Source: Chitinophagaceae bacterium UBA1930 (GTDB lineage Bacteria; Bacteroidota; Bacteroidia; Chitinophagales; Chitinophagaceae). From it: a stretch of DNA of 64,000 bases. Below are positions 16,730 to 25,858 of the stretch, one piece after another; the first letter of the stretch is position 1, and each line of letters starts with the position of its first letter. Where the stretch lies: assembly GCA_002337145.1 (NCBI GenBank), contig DDFK01000002.1, forward strand, positions 806,001 to 870,000, read 5' to 3'. Under the pieces are notes generated by a model that was not told the DNA's origin, ran no database searches, and saw only the letters and a list, made by a program, of their open reading frames with translations. The position numbers and the translations under genes were made by a program.

Positions 16730-16912
16730 TCAATAAGTGAAATTTTTCCAATCGTTCCATACACCATTTGTTTTTGTCCTGTATTTGGTACCATTTGATT
16801 CGTAGACCATTTCGCCTGTAGGTGCGAACTTGTATTGCCCCTTCCTCCTTTCGTATTCCGGTGCACTTCCCGGTAAGCCTGGTGGTATATCCAGGATGCT
16901 TATGGTTTTCAA
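16730..16912 (-). CDS. Small 60-residue protein, TTG start overlapping the upstream stop
   Basis: Sixty-codon frame whose only suitable start is TTG at 16912-16910, overlapping the stop of the preceding 662-residue gene as TTGA. Such overlap suggests translational coupling, or that the two were once one gene joined by a frameshift. The sequence (for example GEMVYESNGTKYRTK, WNDWKNF) is polar and Gly/Tyr-rich like the end of its neighbour. No family recognised. Confidence 0.4.
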   Translation of the reverse strand: MKTISILDIPPGLPGSAPEYERRKGQYKFAPTGEMVYESNGTKYRTKTNGVWNDWKNFTY

Positions 16913-18897
16913 CCTGGTTGCACCGGACGGTTCTTTCTCATTGATGACTCTTTATACAACTGTTTGCCATTGTAAAAATATTCATGCTCATTGATCCCGT
17001 TCTTCGTTGTTTCGATTGACTTCAATATATTGTCATTGGCATCATAGCTGTTCTCCGTAGTGGTGCCCCATGGCTGGCTGATGATGTAGGACTGCCCGTT
17101 TGTCCTTTTGTACACAGCGGTACCTGTCGTTGAGTTCTTTTCAATATTGGGTTTTCCTGTAAAGTAAGTGCGGGAAAAGACCACGGTACCAGTGTCTGTG
17201 TAATTGATGTCTTTAATGGCCCTTATCCATTCTTCCTTAATACCCTGCCTGTTTTCCCATTTGGTCGTCTTGGTTATTTTGCCACCATCCAGTTGTGCCT
17301 TCACGACCACTTGTATATCATTATTGATCAATGACCTGGCCTTTACACCAATAGGCTCGGGCTGGCTTTCATTGTAGACAAGCTCGTAGTCATAACCACT
17401 GAGCCCATCTATTTTTATACCCGTAAGCCTATTGTACTCCCAGGTGTAACCCACGTTGAAATTGCCATTGTTGGTACTGAATACAGCTTTCTGGATATTG
17501 CCCGTAGTACCCGCCAATGCAATGGTAAAATATTTCTGGGGGCCACTGGCACTTAAAAATTTCTGGCCAGAGACCTCTTTGGTATCGGTCTTGAAAATGT
17601 AGGCGGCAGGTTCAAGGTATTCCGTATTGCCTGTGGTCCAGCATGCATAGGATAGCCAAGTGGCCTGAAGGACCTGTTTGTTCCGGTGCTCATCGTAACC
17701 GGTATTTTCGGGGTTGGCTATTTTCTTTGCTTCTGCCATCCTGCTGTCCGTAAGGTTATTGTCCTTGAGGAACCTATTGTAATGCACGTCATCCACGCCC
17801 TGGCTCAGGTCGATGGCCACTGCGGACAGGTTATTCTGGATCTGGTTGTAGATATAATAATATTTATACAGGGTCAAAAAATTATCAGGCAGGAGGCCGA
17901 TACCAAAAGGCACTTTTAAATAGAATTTGTTGTAAAAATCTGTATACAACCGCTTGGACTCCTCCAGCTTGTTGATGAACAGTGCAGCCACTGCCCCGTT
18001 ATACCTGCACAATTGTTTTACGTCCTCGGGTAACTGCTGGCCTGACTGCAATTGCTGCGTGTACGCGTTGTACTGGTCCAGCAGTCCCTTTGTTGCCAGT
18101 TCCTTTTTTGCGGGGTCGTCCACATCTTTCAACAGGTCCTTGAACTGTTCCGTTTTTTCAAAGAGGTCGGGATATACAGGCTGTGATTTTTTTTCGATCT
18201 GGAAATACCAGATGACCATTCTCTGTAGTTTGGAAAAATCATACATACTGTAAACAGCTTTTCGGACCTCATCCTTAAGGGCGTTCAGACACAGCGATTC
18301 CAGTTTCTCTCCAATCTTTTGCTTGTTGGTGCTGTAAAAGTTATTGGCTTCATCACTTGAAGCGAAAGGGGCTGGAGGCACCTGTCCCATTGAAGGTGGT
18401 GGGGACAGGAAATTCCTGTCTATACTGAGGTAGGACGGCTTGCTGTCATTGGCGATCACCAGTGTCTTGGCAAGTTGGCCCTGCTGGTCGTATATCTCCA
18501 CTTTGAAGGGGCAACTGTAGCTTAACCTTTTATAGTACAGTTTCACAGGGGGCCTTGTTCCTGGCATTACAGTGGAATATGCCCCGTCATCGTTGATCGA
18601 TGCAATACCATTGGTGACGTATTTAAAGGTCACGGTTGCAGGCTGGTCTGCCTTCACCCTTTTGGCTTCCAGGCTCAAAAATGGATTGACAAGGTTTTCC
18701 ACTTGGGATGCGGCACTGTACTGCAGCCTGGACGGGAAAGATTCCTTGTAAGTGTTGTCCTTGGTAAGCGGGCTTTTAGAGAACAGTTTGTAGCCCAGTG
18801 TGGTATAATCAGATTTCACATCAACGTTCTTGTACGTATCCTGGCTGTAGGCAGACAGGCTGAAAACAAGCAAAACCAGAAACAGTGAATATTTCAT
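16909..18897 (-). CDS. Hypothetical exported protein
   Basis: Protein of 662 residues with a clear signal peptide (MKYSLFLVLLVFSLSAYSQ). Residues 40-170 look like a beta-sandwich region, residues 170-400 are mainly helical, and the C-terminal 200 residues are beta-rich with repeating YDANDN, YEYFYNGKQ-like turns reminiscent of YD or MORN-type repeats (weak). It sits in the accessory region behind the integrase remnant and is followed with an overlap by a 60-residue ORF. I do not recognise a family; export to the periplasm or surface is the only supported statement. Confidence 0.7.
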   Translation of the reverse strand: MKYSLFLVLLVFSLSAYSQDTYKNVDVKSDYTTLGYKLFSKSPLTKDNTYKESFPSRLQYSAASQVENLVNPFLSLEAKRVKADQPATVTFKYVTNGIASINDDGAYSTVMPGTRPPVKLYYKRLSYSCPFKVEIYDQQGQLAKTLVIANDSKPSYLSIDRNFLSPPPSMGQVPPAPFASSDEANNFYSTNKQKIGEKLESLCLNALKDEVRKAVYSMYDFSKLQRMVIWYFQIEKKSQPVYPDLFEKTEQFKDLLKDVDDPAKKELATKGLLDQYNAYTQQLQSGQQLPEDVKQLCRYNGAVAALFINKLEESKRLYTDFYNKFYLKVPFGIGLLPDNFLTLYKYYYIYNQIQNNLSAVAIDLSQGVDDVHYNRFLKDNNLTDSRMAEAKKIANPENTGYDEHRNKQVLQATWLSYACWTTGNTEYLEPAAYIFKTDTKEVSGQKFLSASGPQKYFTIALAGTTGNIQKAVFSTNNGNFNVGYTWEYNRLTGIKIDGLSGYDYELVYNESQPEPIGVKARSLINNDIQVVVKAQLDGGKITKTTKWENRQGIKEEWIRAIKDINYTDTGTVVFSRTYFTGKPNIEKNSTTGTAVYKRTNGQSYIISQPWGTTTENSYDANDNILKSIETTKNGINEHEYFYNGKQLYKESSMRKNRPVQPG

Positions 18898-19442
18898 GCC
18901 AGGGAATTTTTTTGGGCGTAAAATAATGCAGCCACCCGCAAGAACCTGAAAAAAATTGATGCGTTATAGGTACACAATAGGATTGATAGCCCTTTCAGAT
19001 TATCCGAATGGACTGTGGAAACGGCCAGTGGGGCCATCCTGGCAGCCAATGACTGGTTATCTTTGACATAAATCCAACACCAATGAACAATATCCCATCT
19101 AGCTTACATGGCAGCCCGGTTATGTCAACAGATGATGTACCCGTCTATCTGCTCGAAAAGCTTATCGAGTTAAGCTGACAGTTTACGAAACATTCAATCC
19201 ACACGGCCCATTAACCATCATGAAATCACTTATGATATACTTGAAGGGTCCACACGGTTATTGCGATAAACAGGAAGAAGTTGGTAAAAATAGGAGCATA
19301 CTCAAGACTACATAGTTCGTGACTACATGACTGTCAAGCTCCTTATATAATTGCCGCAACTTCAAATGAATGATTTTTATTTTATGCATAGTACTGAAGG
19401 CAACTATCAATGGCGAACGCTTTGATTGTTGTTCCTTGGCAA
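18898..19442. other. Intergenic debris with an integrase scar
   Basis: No intact gene. At 19399-19425, 26 of 27 bases match 15676-15702 inside the integrase remnant, encoding the same TINGERF segment, so this is a second scar of an integrase gene. A 31-codon frame from 19083 (start MNNIPSSLHG) has no recognised relative. Confidence 0.6.
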
Positions 19443-19763
19443 TTAGAGAACCTGTTTTATTTTATCCAGGTAATTTTCCGAGATTGGAATGCTTGCATTC
19501 CTGATGATGAGGTTTTTGTTGCTGAACTTTTCAATCTTAGTTTTATTTACAACATAGGCCCTGTGTGTTTGTATGAACATCGAACCGGAAAGTTCAATCA
19601 ATATGTTTTTGATAGTGGAACGTGTTTTGTAAACCTTTTCATCGGTATAAAAAAGCAGGTAATTGCCTTCGGACTCTATGTAATTGATTATTTCAGTAGC
19701 CAGTTCCACATTGTATTCCCCATCTTTTACATAAATGAAAGGTTTGCGTTTTGGCAGGTCAAG
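19443..19763 (-). pseudogene. N-terminally truncated LytTR DNA-binding domain protein
   Basis: The encoded 105 residues form a nearly complete LytTR domain: FIYVKDGEYNV, IINYIESEGNYLLFYTDE, MFIQTHRAYVVN, IPISENYLDKIK. The receiver or membrane domain that should precede it is missing. The frame runs on to 19838, but that part lies opposite the next gene and looks unrelated, so the 5' end was replaced by recombination near 19765. Probably not functional, although a lone LytTR domain could still bind DNA. Confidence 0.7.
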
Positions 19764-19801
19764 TGTCAGTGCACAGTACAACTGTAAGTAAGAACAATGA
19801 A

Positions 19802-20170
19802 ATGATGAATATTGCTCCTGGCCCAACCTATGCAGCAAAATTTGGGGACCTTATTGAAGTAACCCAATACGCACCTAAGCAGACACAATTCAAAAAGTAC
19901 CCGGCCGGAATTACTTACAACATTTTCATGGTGTCACAAGGGCCTAAAAGAAGCCCGCAATCATATTTTTATTTTTCCACAGACAAAGCGTATTGGCAGG
20001 ATGCTTTAAGGAACGCCGGTAGTTTCAAGATTAAAGCCTTAGGTGCGGAAGGCCTTCCAAATGTGTTTCAGGTAGGCGATCAATATACAATAACAGCAAT
20101 ACAATACAAAGAGAATGGACCAATTGAACTGGATCTTGTTTTTACACGTAACGGTAAAAAGGTAGGGTAA
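19802..20170 (+). CDS. Hypothetical protein next to a recombination junction
   Basis: Product of about 122 residues starting MMNIAPGP. Middle and end (YFYFSTDKAYWQDALRNAG, FQVGDQYTITAIQYKENGP) look like a compact globular, beta-rich protein. The frame is open upstream to 19751, but this part overlaps the broken LytTR gene, so the first ATG at 19802 is preferred and the native N-terminus may be lost. Family unknown. Confidence 0.5.
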   Translation: MMNIAPGPTYAAKFGDLIEVTQYAPKQTQFKKYPAGITYNIFMVSQGPKRSPQSYFYFSTDKAYWQDALRNAGSFKIKALGAEGLPNVFQVGDQYTITAIQYKENGPIELDLVFTRNGKKVG

Positions 20171-20365
20171 TTTTCGTAGAAACAAAGCCAATGAAATGGC
20201 CAGGAAATTAGTTTGATCGCAAACAAAATTTTTATACCTAAAAAATTACAAAACGTCATTGACCCGTAAGCCATTGGCGTTTTGTGATTTTGGAAATTAT
20301 AAAATGCGGGATCATATTTATAGCTCTTCGGCAGTTAAAGGTGCATCAGATAACCCCAATGCATT

Positions 20366-21229
20366 TTATTTTTCCGTATTGCTGAAGATGGCCTGGCGGG
20401 ATGCTTCCCATCCTATGATTGCATTTTTGCGGATTGCTCCCCAATGGTACTGACCAACTTCACCAGTTGATTTAATCACGCGATGGCATGGGATAAGAAA
20501 TGCAATAGGGTTATTGCCAATAGCAGTTCCTACTGCACGGGAAGCACCTTTGTAACCTGCGTTGGCAGCTAAGTCGCCATAAGTTGTGAAACCGCCAGCT
20601 GGTACCTTTAACAGGGTTTCCCATACCTTGATTTGGAAGTCAGTTCCCTTCAGGTGGAGTTTTATTTCGTTCAGCCTGCTCCAGTCCTGAGTAAATACGA
20701 ACAATGCATTTTGTTGAATCATATCTACCATCTGAACGTATGTTGCATTCGGGAAGTTTGCTTTCAATGTATCTAGGGATTCCTGCTGTCCATTGTCAAC
20801 AAACGCCATGTGGCACAAGCCCTTTGCCGTGGCAGCAACCAGTATCTCACCAAAAGGGCTATCAGCAAATGAATAATTGATTTTTAATGTTTCCCCGCCG
20901 TTTTTGAATTCTCCGGGTGACATTCCTTGCACTTTTACAAAAAGATCATGAAGGCGACTTGTGCTTGACAGCCCGGCTTCAAAAGCTGCATCAAACAAAC
21001 TCATCCTGGTTGTCTTCAACATTTCTTTGGCATACTCAGCAGTTAAATACTGTAAGAATTGTTTTGGCGTAACACCCGCCCAATTTTGAAACATTCTCTG
21101 GAAATGAAATGGGCTCAGATGTACATGATCTGCTACCTCTTCCAGTTTAGGTTGCGACTTGTAATTTTCTTTGAAAAAGTTGATAGCCGAAGCAACCCTG
21201 TTATAATCGTATTGCTGTTGGGTTTCCAT
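20366..21229 (-). CDS. AraC-type HTH fused to O6-methylguanine-DNA methyltransferase (Ada-like)
   Basis: Protein of 287 residues. Residues 1-110 are an AraC-type double HTH (VADHVHLSPFHFQRMFQ, AFEAGLSSTSRLHDLF); residues 115-287 are an alkylguanine methyltransferase domain with the active-site motif IPCHRV, Cys248. It should remove alkyl groups from O6-guanine by suicide transfer to the cysteine and may act as transcription activator of the adaptive response. Compared with E. coli Ada the N-terminal zinc domain is missing, but a separate small gene (22205-22471) encodes such a module nearby. The frame opens ten codons earlier (21256); METQQQ is preferred as start. Confidence 0.92.
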   Translation of the reverse strand: METQQQYDYNRVASAINFFKENYKSQPKLEEVADHVHLSPFHFQRMFQNWAGVTPKQFLQYLTAEYAKEMLKTTRMSLFDAAFEAGLSSTSRLHDLFVKVQGMSPGEFKNGGETLKINYSFADSPFGEILVAATAKGLCHMAFVDNGQQESLDTLKANFPNATYVQMVDMIQQNALFVFTQDWSRLNEIKLHLKGTDFQIKVWETLLKVPAGGFTTYGDLAANAGYKGASRAVGTAIGNNPIAFLIPCHRVIKSTGEVGQYHWGAIRKNAIIGWEASRQAIFSNTEK

Positions 21230-21280
21230 GATTTTGTTTTTTGATGATACTGTCAAAATTATTTTTATTAAACAGCTTGC

Positions 21281-22072
21281 TCAATCCAAAACTTGCGGTC
21301 CTGCTGTTAAAGGTTGATTGTTCATTTCCCAATCCAATAATTTTTCTTTTATTTCTGTACCCCAAAAATACCCGTTGAAACTGCCGTTTGATTGGATAAC
21401 CCGATGGCATGGCAACAGGTAGGTTATGGGATTGCTTCCCACTGCGGTACCGGTGGCCCTCGCAATCTTATTTGAGCCACCTAATTGAGCATAGGTCGTT
21501 AACCCGCCTAATGGAATTTGGGCAAGTTTGTTCCAGATACCTAATTGGAATACTGTCCCCTTCAAATGTAGCTGAAGTGTTAGCTGCAACGGGGGATCAT
21601 TCATTAATGCTATTGCAGCTTCATGAAAAGGGGATGCCTTTTTTACAAGGACGTTTTGTGGGAACCTTCTTTTAAGGTCGTCAAATGCCGAAATGCGGTT
21701 ACAGAAATCAAAGCCTAAATAGCAAAGGCCTTTTGGGGTACTTGCAACAAGTATGTCCCCAAATATGGAAGTTGCCTGTTGAAAGGCAATTACTGCATCC
21801 TGGTCCTCTGGTGTCCATTCCTCAATTTGTATCAGGTAAGGCTTTACCGGTTGCGTACTGATCAGGAGCTGCTGCATTTGATTCCTGTCCCGCACATTTA
21901 CCTTAGGCCCTTCTGCAAACATTGCTGTTTGAGTGAAGGGATGATGTGGGTTGTTTCCTGTCTTCTTCATGGCCTTGTTATTTTGTACAACAAAACTACT
22001 TTGGTCAATAACTTCAGCCAATCCATATCTTGCGGTACTTACACTGTCTGATTTCACGGCCATGGTTTCCAC
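21281..22072 (-). CDS. Second O6-methylguanine-DNA methyltransferase-like protein
   Basis: Up to 263 residues. From about residue 90 it is a methyltransferase domain like that of the adjacent gene: SIFGDILVASTPKGLCYLGF, LHLKGTVFQLGIW and LPCHRVI with Cys222 as predicted acceptor. The first 65-90 residues have no HTH and no clear relatives; internal starts at 21970 (MKKTGNN) or 21877 (MQQLL) are possible. It ends 51 bases upstream of the AraC-MGMT gene start, so co-transcription is likely. Two adjacent PCHR enzymes suggest either different alkyl substrates or a duplication. Confidence 0.85.
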   Translation of the reverse strand: METMAVKSDSVSTARYGLAEVIDQSSFVVQNNKAMKKTGNNPHHPFTQTAMFAEGPKVNVRDRNQMQQLLISTQPVKPYLIQIEEWTPEDQDAVIAFQQATSIFGDILVASTPKGLCYLGFDFCNRISAFDDLKRRFPQNVLVKKASPFHEAAIALMNDPPLQLTLQLHLKGTVFQLGIWNKLAQIPLGGLTTYAQLGGSNKIARATGTAVGSNPITYLLPCHRVIQSNGSFNGYFWGTEIKEKLLDWEMNNQPLTAGPQVLD

Positions 22073-22204
22073 AGGCCCTTGTTCCCAAAGAATATTTGGG
22101 TTAATGATTCAATTAATTCCCGGCCGGCTTCAGGATAGAAGAGGGGAAGGAATAGGTATATTCCATCGCCACCCGATATCGATTTGCGTGATCCTTTCTA
22201 CTAT

Positions 22205-22471
22205 TCATTGCTTTGTTTTTCTTTTCCATTGTTCATATTTTTCTTTCATGCAATGGCCACAAGGCCTGTATCCGTTGGCTAATGCTTCGGTCTCATCTTT
22301 GAAGAAAATCCGGTTTTCAACTTTCATTCGCTTGCCCGATGAACAGGTAAGCAGGCCGTATATCCTTGCCTTTTTATAACCGCCAAGTGTAATTGCTCCT
22401 TTGCGGATTAAAGAACTGATGGCCTTTTTTCTTGCCTCAACGGTTTGGCCTAAATCCGTATGCAGTATCAT
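22205..22471 (-). CDS. Ada-type metal-binding domain protein (stand-alone)
   Basis: Protein of 88 residues similar to the N-terminal zinc domain of Ada: RIYGLLTCSSGKRMK then NGYRPCGHC. Ada uses four cysteines, one of which accepts methyl groups from phosphotriesters. Here only Cys43, Cys71 and Cys74 are present. It is the first of three consecutive alkylation-repair genes on the minus strand, which together contain all Ada modules. Whether it retains demethylase activity with three cysteines is unclear. Confidence 0.75.
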   Translation of the reverse strand: MILHTDLGQTVEARKKAISSLIRKGAITLGGYKKARIYGLLTCSSGKRMKVENRIFFKDETEALANGYRPCGHCMKEKYEQWKRKTKQ

Positions 22472-22699
22472 GTCATTTCGTTTTGATGTTATTCCCTAAC
22501 AGACAATCTTAAAGAACCACAGCTTATTTAATGATTAGTGAAACCAATCGTGTGGATTTTCCGGAATAGGAATTTTAGCATCGATTGGAGGAATAATCTT
22601 TCGCTACTGGCTTTCATTTGTTTTTTGACAGCCATTTTGATGTTGATAAGATAGTGAGCATGTTGTTCCGATAAAAGTTAATGAAGTCGGTCGCATTTA

Positions 22700-23518
22700 T
22701 CAACCGCTTGCATTTTTGTCTACCAGATAGCTGGGTGCAAATCCAAATTGCTTTTTAAAGGCAAAAGAAAAATGGGATAGATTTTCAAAGCCAACTTCAT
22801 AACAGACATCCAGCGGCTTTTTCTTCTTTTCTGTAAGTTGATAGTGTGCCAGTTCCAAACGCTTTTGCGTTAACCATCTTTGGGGCGTCATGCTGAAAGC
22901 CTTTTTGAAATCCCGTTTAAAAGTTGTCAGGCTTCTACCTGTGAGGTATCCGAACTTTTCCATTGGGAGGTTGAACATGAAATTCTTTTCCATGTAATCA
23001 ACCAGGTTGATCTTGCCCGGTTCATCGAAGTTGGCTAGCACATGGTCAATGTCTTTGTTCAGTGTCCTGAGAATACTGATGGCTTCTGTGATCTTAATGG
23101 AAGCAATATCCTCTGGAATATCCTTCATGTCGAAATAGGGGATTAGTGAAGCAAGACAACTTTCCAGTAATGGATGGTTATTGAAATGATAGATCTTCTG
23201 AGATTTCAATGGCTTGGACTTTATATTTCTATCCGCATAGTAATCCCTTAGTCTTTCTATAGACAAGTGCATCACTACTGTTTTATGCGGTTGACCATCT
23301 TTAGGATAGTTAATTATGGTAGCTAGCTGATTCCTGGGGATCAGGAAAATATCACCCTTCTCAAAAAAATAAGTCGCATCTGCCTGTACAATCTTGGTTT
23401 CGCCAGAAAGGAACCATACCAACATGTGCTGGTCGAACATAATGTCCGATTTGAAAAATTTGTCCTCATAACTGGAGAGTTTTATATCCCCTGTAATATA
23501 CCGTGCTTTGTATTCCAT
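22700..23518 (-). CDS. AraC family transcriptional regulator
   Basis: Regulator of 272 residues starting MEYKARYI. The N-terminal 160 residues form a cupin-like ligand domain (MLVWFLSGETKI, YFFEKGDIFLIPRN); the C-terminal 100 residues are an AraC HTH (FGYLTGRSLTTFKRDFKKAF, PLDVCYEVGFENLSHFSFAFKKQFG). An upstream ATG at 23569 would add 17 hydrophobic residues from the untranslated region. It lies downstream of two short-chain dehydrogenase genes on the same strand, which are plausible targets. Confidence 0.9.
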   Translation of the reverse strand: MEYKARYITGDIKLSSYEDKFFKSDIMFDQHMLVWFLSGETKIVQADATYFFEKGDIFLIPRNQLATIINYPKDGQPHKTVVMHLSIERLRDYYADRNIKSKPLKSQKIYHFNNHPLLESCLASLIPYFDMKDIPEDIASIKITEAISILRTLNKDIDHVLANFDEPGKINLVDYMEKNFMFNLPMEKFGYLTGRSLTTFKRDFKKAFSMTPQRWLTQKRLELAHYQLTEKKKKPLDVCYEVGFENLSHFSFAFKKQFGFAPSYLVDKNASG

Positions 23519-23657
23519 GATTTTGTTTTTTAAGAAAACAACCACTAATGTAAAAACATAAAATAGCATAAGATATTGCTTTGTTCAAAATGCATTTCAA
23601 CAGGAAGGGAAATTGAGACGGATATTTACTTCCATTCCTGTTGATGCATCGAGGGTA

Positions 23658-24386
23658 TCAAATGGATTGGCCGCCGTCTACTAAAAAATTAGCCCCTGTT
23701 AAAAAAGAAGCTTCTTCGCTTGCCAGGTAATGGATCATGCTGGCAACTTCTTCGGCTTTTCCCATTCTTCCCATCGGGACACTTTGCAGCAATTGATTTT
23801 CCAGGGCCTCATTCAATCCAATCTTATTCATGATCTCTGTGGCAACTGGCCCTGGGCTTACGGCATTGACACGTATGCTACGCGATGCCAATTCAAGTGC
23901 TGCAATTTTTACAACAGCGTTAATGGCTGCTTTACTTGCTGCGTAAACAGATGCACTCTGCGGAGAAATAGTTGCCGATGTGGAAGAAAGCATAATCACT
24001 GAAGCCCCATCGTTGAGCAAAGGAATGAACCGGCTTAATGTAAAATAAGCACCTTTGAAATTAACGTTCATCATTTCATCAAACTGGCTCTCTTCGATTT
24101 GCTCAATAGTAGAAAATTTGGTAATGCCTGCATTGACCAGCAGTATATCGACTCTGCCGAATTGTTCCTTGACCTCAGCAGCAAGTTTTTCAATGTCCGA
24201 TAACCTGGACTGGTCGGCTATCATGCCTGTTATACCAAGTTCCGCAGCGGATTTCTCCACAGCTTCTTTTCTTCTTCCCGTAATAATAACAGTAGCACCA
24301 TTTTCTTTTAACTTACTTGCAGCCGCATATCCGATACCGCTATTACCTCCGGTAATTACGGCCACTTTATCTTTTAAATTGTTCAT
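23658..24386 (-). CDS. SDR family NAD(P)-dependent oxidoreductase
   Basis: Classical short-chain dehydrogenase of 242 residues: cofactor motif TGGNSGIG at residues 12-19, NAG near residue 85, catalytic Ser134/135 and Tyr148-x3-Lys152, and the C-terminal FLTGANFLVDGG. Reaction is oxidation or reduction of an alcohol or ketone; substrate unknown. It begins 51 bases after a second SDR gene and is followed by an AraC regulator, suggesting a small detoxification or aldehyde/ketone metabolism unit. Confidence 0.92.
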   Translation of the reverse strand: MNNLKDKVAVITGGNSGIGYAAASKLKENGATVIITGRRKEAVEKSAAELGITGMIADQSRLSDIEKLAAEVKEQFGRVDILLVNAGITKFSTIEQIEESQFDEMMNVNFKGAYFTLSRFIPLLNDGASVIMLSSTSATISPQSASVYAASKAAINAVVKIAALELASRSIRVNAVSPGPVATEIMNKIGLNEALENQLLQSVPMGRMGKAEEVASMIHYLASEEASFLTGANFLVDGGQSI

Positions 24387-24437
24387 CGTTGTACTTTTTA
24401 ATAAAATGCTTAATAATGTTTTTTCTGTAGTGGGGTG

Positions 24438-25430
24438 TTATGGTTCAAACGTTAAACCCATCATTTCTTCAGTAAGTGCCCACAATTTTTTTGCGTTGTT
24501 TTTATCTACCGAATAAGGTTTTACGCCACCTGTTGAAGAAGTTTCTGTGGCCAGTTCTGCTATGTCTGCGTCCTCACAATACACTCCGCCAATATTATTT
24601 AATAAAGGGCTGGTTGCACACCAAACGGTTGTTGCAGCACCTTGTGGAACCGTTTTCAACGATGCAGCCACTTCGGGCAGCATATTGCCTTCGCTATCTA
24701 CGAATCCCATTTTCTGGAACAATTCCAATGAGGCTTCCCTTCCCAATTCTGTGCCGCCTATAGAGCCTGGATGTACTGCATATACCCTTATGTTGGATGA
24801 ATGGGATCGATTATCCAGTTCCATCGAAAAGAGGTTGACTGCTGTTTTTGATTGTCCGTATCCTAATAGGGTTTCATAGTCCCTATGCAGGAAGTTGGGG
24901 TCATCAAAATCGAAAGGGGCAAATTGATGTCCATGAGAGGATACATTTACTACCCTGGCACTTTTTGCTTTTTCCAAGGCGGGCCACAATTTTGCGGTAA
25001 GTTGTACCGGTGCAAGATAATTGGTAGCCAATTGAGATTCGATGCCACGTTCGTCCCTGCGTAACGGCACCCACATAATACCCGCATTGTTGATCAGTAA
25101 GTGCAATGGTCTTTTAGAAGAGAGAAAACTGTCTGCAAATGCGTTTATAGATGCTGGCTGCATCAGGTCCATTGCGGCTATTTCCACATTGGCAATTCCC
25201 TGCAGGTTTTTTCTTGCTTTATCAATATCCCGTGCAGGCACAATGACTGTTGCACCTGCAGACGCAAGTGTACGGGTAGTTTCCAAACCAATTCCTGTAT
25301 TGCCACCGGTTACGATAGCAATTTTTCCTGTAAGGTCAATGTCTTTGATAACATCGTTGGTAGTTGATCTTGCATTGAAGCCCGATCCGATTGGATGTTG
25401 CATGGCTCCCTGATAGTTGTTCTGTTTCAT
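24438..25430 (-). CDS. SDR family oxidoreductase (retinol dehydrogenase-like)
   Basis: Extended short-chain dehydrogenase of 330 residues with TGGNTGIG at residues 41-48, NNAG at 114-117, VSS near 163 and Tyr191-x3-Lys195. The frame extends upstream to 25583, but MKQNNYQGAM at 25430 is the natural start. It is probably the first gene of the SDR-SDR-AraC set. Substrate unknown. Confidence 0.92.
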   Translation of the reverse strand: MKQNNYQGAMQHPIGSGFNARSTTNDVIKDIDLTGKIAIVTGGNTGIGLETTRTLASAGATVIVPARDIDKARKNLQGIANVEIAAMDLMQPASINAFADSFLSSKRPLHLLINNAGIMWVPLRRDERGIESQLATNYLAPVQLTAKLWPALEKAKSARVVNVSSHGHQFAPFDFDDPNFLHRDYETLLGYGQSKTAVNLFSMELDNRSHSSNIRVYAVHPGSIGGTELGREASLELFQKMGFVDSEGNMLPEVAASLKTVPQGAATTVWCATSPLLNNIGGVYCEDADIAELATETSSTGGVKPYSVDKNNAKKLWALTEEMMGLTFEP

Positions 25431-25624
25431 TTTTAATTTGTTTTTGTTGAAACAAAAGTAGAATGCCCTGCAACCGGCCATTTTGTTTAAAAGACCTAAT
25501 TTGTTTTGTTTAAAAAGCCGCATGTTCTCATCCAATTGCCTAATCAAATCAGAAACTATTAGGAGTAAAAAAGCAGGATCCACAAAACCCCTGCTTGTAG
25601 CAATTGCTGTTTTTGTTTTACACT

Positions 25625-25678
25625 GACCGGTTTGTGAAACATATCACTTTTGAACTTGGCTTTGAAGACGCGAAATAA
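25625..25678 (+). pseudogene. Fragment of an AraC-type HTH
   Basis: Eighteen codons ending in TAA encode VKHITFELGFEDAK, matching the second helix-turn-helix of AraC proteins (usual pattern I-x-x-IA-x-x-LGF-x-D-x-x-YF). No gene surrounds it, so it is a remnant. Confidence 0.5.
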
Positions 25679-25756
25679 TCACAACTAATTGGCTGCGCCT
25701 GTACTTCGGCACATTCTTATATCGTTGATCAAAACAGAAATTTCAATGACAAGAAG

Positions 25757-25858
25757 ATGAAAAAGCAGATTTTTGTCAGCACATTCAAAAGCGGTATGGT
25801 AACATTGGCCGCTGTTCTTTTCTTCGCGTTAGCAAACGCACAAACTGTAACAATATGA
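25757..25858 (+). pseudogene. Orphan signal peptide remnant
   Basis: Thirty-three codons encode a textbook signal peptide (starts MKKQIFVSTF, ends FFALANAQ) followed by only four residues and a stop. The stop TGA (25856-25858) overlaps the ATG of the next gene. It is best explained as the beginning of an exported-protein gene whose body was deleted and whose promoter now may drive the acetyltransferase. Confidence 0.6.
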
